Part shown: one piece after another, positions 62,503 through 64,000 of the stretch | Layout: every line of letters begins with the position of its first letter | How positions within the stretch are numbered: position 1 is the stretch's first letter | From: Allosediminivita pacifica | GTDB lineage: Bacteria; Pseudomonadota; Alphaproteobacteria; Rhodobacterales; Rhodobacteraceae | Length of the DNA stretch: 64,000 nt | Assembly (NCBI RefSeq): GCF_003054175.1 | Contig: NZ_QBKN01000013.1 | Span: 1-64,000, forward strand | Direction: 5' to 3' | Program-made: the position numbers and the translations under genes | Notes under the pieces: generated by a model | Told to the model about the DNA's origin: nothing | Database searches by the model: none | The model's input: the letters and a program-made list of their open reading frames with translations, nothing else

Positions 62503-64000
62503 TCAGCCGATTTCCTCGAGTCGCCGCATTGCATCCTGTAGCTTGGCCTTCTCGTCCTCGCGGGCGGCAAGGTTGCCCTCGGCCTCGGCCACCACCTCTT
62601 CGGGGGCGCTTTCGCGGAACTTCGGATTGTTCAGCCGGCCCTTGAGGCCGCCGATCTCCTTGTCGAGCTTGCCGATGGTCTTTTCGAGCCGGGCCTTTTC
62701 CTCAGCCACGTCGATGATGTCGGCGAGCGGCAGGCCGAAGACGGCGCCGCCCACGGGCACAGTTGCGCAGCCCTTCGGGAAGGCGTCGACCTTCTCAAGG
62801 CTCTCGATCCGGGCGAGGCGCTGGATGAGCGTCGCGTTGCGCGCCCATGCGGCGTCTTCGTGCGCCGTGATTTCCGTCACGAGCATCGGGATGTGCAGGC
62901 CAGCGGGCACGTGCATCTGGGCGCGGGCGGACCGCACGCCGTCGACGACGCCGATCACCCAGGACATCTCGCGCTCGGCCGCCGGATCGACGACCGCGGC
63001 GGTGTAGGTCGGCCAGTCGCGATGCACCAGAAGCTCGCCCCGCTTTGCCGTGGTGCCCCAGAGCTCTTCGGTGATGAAGGGCATGAAGGGGTGCAGCATG
63101 ATCAGGCACTGGTCGATGACCCAGGCCATGCAGGTCTTGGTTTCAGCCGCGACGGCGGGGTCCTCGGAGGCCAGCAGCGGCTTGGCGAATTCCACGTACC
63201 AGTCGCAGACCTTGTGCCAGGTGAAGGCGTAGAGCCCGTTGGCTGCGTCGTTGAAGCGGTATTCCTGAAGCGCGGCATCGACGGTTTCGCGGACCTTTGC
63301 GGTCTCGCCCACGATCCAGCGGTTCACGGTCTGCGTCGCTTCGGGCACGGCGTCGGGCGCCAGCGTCGTGTGACCCTCGAAGGCGCCGTTCATCTCGGCA
63401 AAGCGCGTGGCGTTCCAGAGCTTGGTGCCGAAGTTGCGGTAGCCCGCGATGCGGTCGACCGAGAGCTTCAGCACGCCGCCGATGGAGGCCATGGAGGCAT
63501 TGGTGAAGCGCAGGGCGTCGGCCCCGTATTCGTCCACGATTTCAAGCGGGTCGATGACATTGCCCGTGGTCTTGGACATCTTCTTGCCCTTCTCGTCGCG
63601 GACGAGCTGGTGCAGGTAGACCGTGTGGAAGGGCACCTCGTCGACCACGGCAAGCTGCATCATCATCATCCGGGCGACCCAGAAGAAGAGGATGTCGAAG
63701 CCGGTGATGAGCACCGAGGTCGGGAAGAAGCGGTCGAGCTCGTCGGTCTGTTCGGGCCAGCCCAGCGTACCGATGGGCCAGAGCCCGGACGAGAACCAGG
63801 TGTCGAGCACGTCGGGTTCGCGCCAGACCGGGTAGACCAGCTGGGTGGGGTCCTGCGTCGTCTCGTAGGCGGCGAGGCTTTCGGCCAGCTGGTGAATGGC
63901 GGTGGCGCGGTCCTCGACCTCGACCACGCGGGCGTGGTTGAGCGGCGTGGGCAGGCGGCCCAGCACGTCGCCGAAACGCGCGCGGACGCTGTCGAAATCG
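62503..64000 (-). CDS. valS: Valyl-tRNA synthetase, C-terminal part (cut by window edge)
   Basis: About 499 codons of ValS are inside the window and the frame is still open at the edge. The class-I KMSKS loop is [18 protein letters not shown], preceded by [20 protein letters not shown]; the anticodon-binding region follows ([20 protein letters not shown]). A C-terminal coiled coil ([20 protein letters not shown]) is the tRNA-binding arm. The apparent start at 63966 is internal. It charges tRNA-Val in the cytoplasm. Confidence 0.96.
   Translation of the reverse strand, partial: DFDSVRARFGDVLGRLPTPLNHARVVEVEDRATAIHQLAESLAAYETTQDPTQLVYPVWREPDVLDTWFSSGLWPIGTLGWPEQTDELDRFFPTSVLITGFDILFFWVARMMMMQLAVVDEVPFHTVYLHQLVRDEKGKKMSKTTGNVIDPLEIVDEYGADALRFTNASMASIGGVLKLSVDRIAGYRNFGTKLWNATRFAEMNGAFEGHTTLAPDAVPEATQTVNRWIVGETAKVRETVDAALQEYRFNDAANGLYAFTWHKVCDWYVEFAKPLLASEDPAVAAETKTCMAWVIDQCLIMLHPFMPFITEELWGTTAKRGELLVHRDWPTYTAAVVDPAAEREMSWVIGVVDGVRSARAQMHVPAGLHIPMLVTEITAHEDAAWARNATLIQRLARIESLEKVDAFPKGCATVPVGGAVFGLPLADIIDVAEEKARLEKTIGKLDKEIGGLKGRLNNPKFRESAPEEVVAEAEGNLAAREDEKAKLQDAMRRLEEIG

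Overview
This is a GC-rich, gene-dense chromosomal window from an alphaproteobacterium. It is most likely a marine or halotolerant member of the Rhodobacteraceae (Roseobacter group). The evidence is the ImuA-ImuB-DnaE2 cassette, a SAM-II riboswitch before metZ, the ectABC-ask operon with a divergent MarR gene, the SUV3-like helicase / S4 / FdxA / CarD order, and a G/C-rich palindromic element of a kind I associate with this family. I saw no rRNA, tRNA, CRISPR array, transposase or integrase.

Layout. 1-6.5 kb: a sugar uptake and hydrolysis locus with a permease cut by the window edge, two very similar solute-binding proteins, a LacI regulator between them, and a GH78 alpha-L-rhamnosidase. AACGTT-centred candidate operators lie before both transcription units. 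6.8-12.2 kb: the damage-inducible mutagenesis cassette imuA-imuB-dnaE2. 12.2-15.1 kb: a LuxR solo, an SMP-30 lactonase and a translationally coupled histone-deacetylase-family amidohydrolase. 15.2-23.3 kb: a complete urease operon (ureD-A-hupE/ureJ-B-C-E-F-G) with a Tat-exported cyclase and a GFA-type zinc protein between ureB and ureC, and a ketopantoate-reductase-like gene coupled to ureG.

23.3-29.5 kb: osmoadaptation, with a BCCT transporter, ectoine synthesis (ectA-ectB-ectC-ask) ending in a strong terminator, and a divergent EctR-like regulator. 29.5-34.5 kb: a periplasmic four-gene imelysin / di-haem DUF1111 / imelysin / DUF1513 operon that looks iron-related. 34.9-38.3 kb: purU, fabF and mltG. 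38.6-45.2 kb: a chemoreceptor, a DMT exporter, small conserved proteins, a Cys-type glutathione peroxidase, a DksA-like zinc-finger protein, a GNAT and oligoendopeptidase F.

45.3-49.8 kb: ATP-dependent DNA ligase with its ligase-associated exonuclease, an alpha/beta hydrolase, an SCP2-like protein and a TPR protein. 49.8-54.5 kb: helicase, S4 protein, ferredoxin and CarD, ending in a strong terminator. 54.5-64 kb: a CPA2 antiporter, a DUF900-type hydrolase, SAM-II-controlled metZ, folE2, a DUF1127-like small protein, a second GFA protein, TrkH, and the C-terminal half of valS running off the window.

The least expected signal is a pair of about 90-bp intergenic elements at 6715-6801 and 38351-38432, in opposite orientation. 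They share a 17-bp palindrome, an exactly 58-nt interior with a conserved core, and a distal TGTCCCG. No feature type I know fully explains them.
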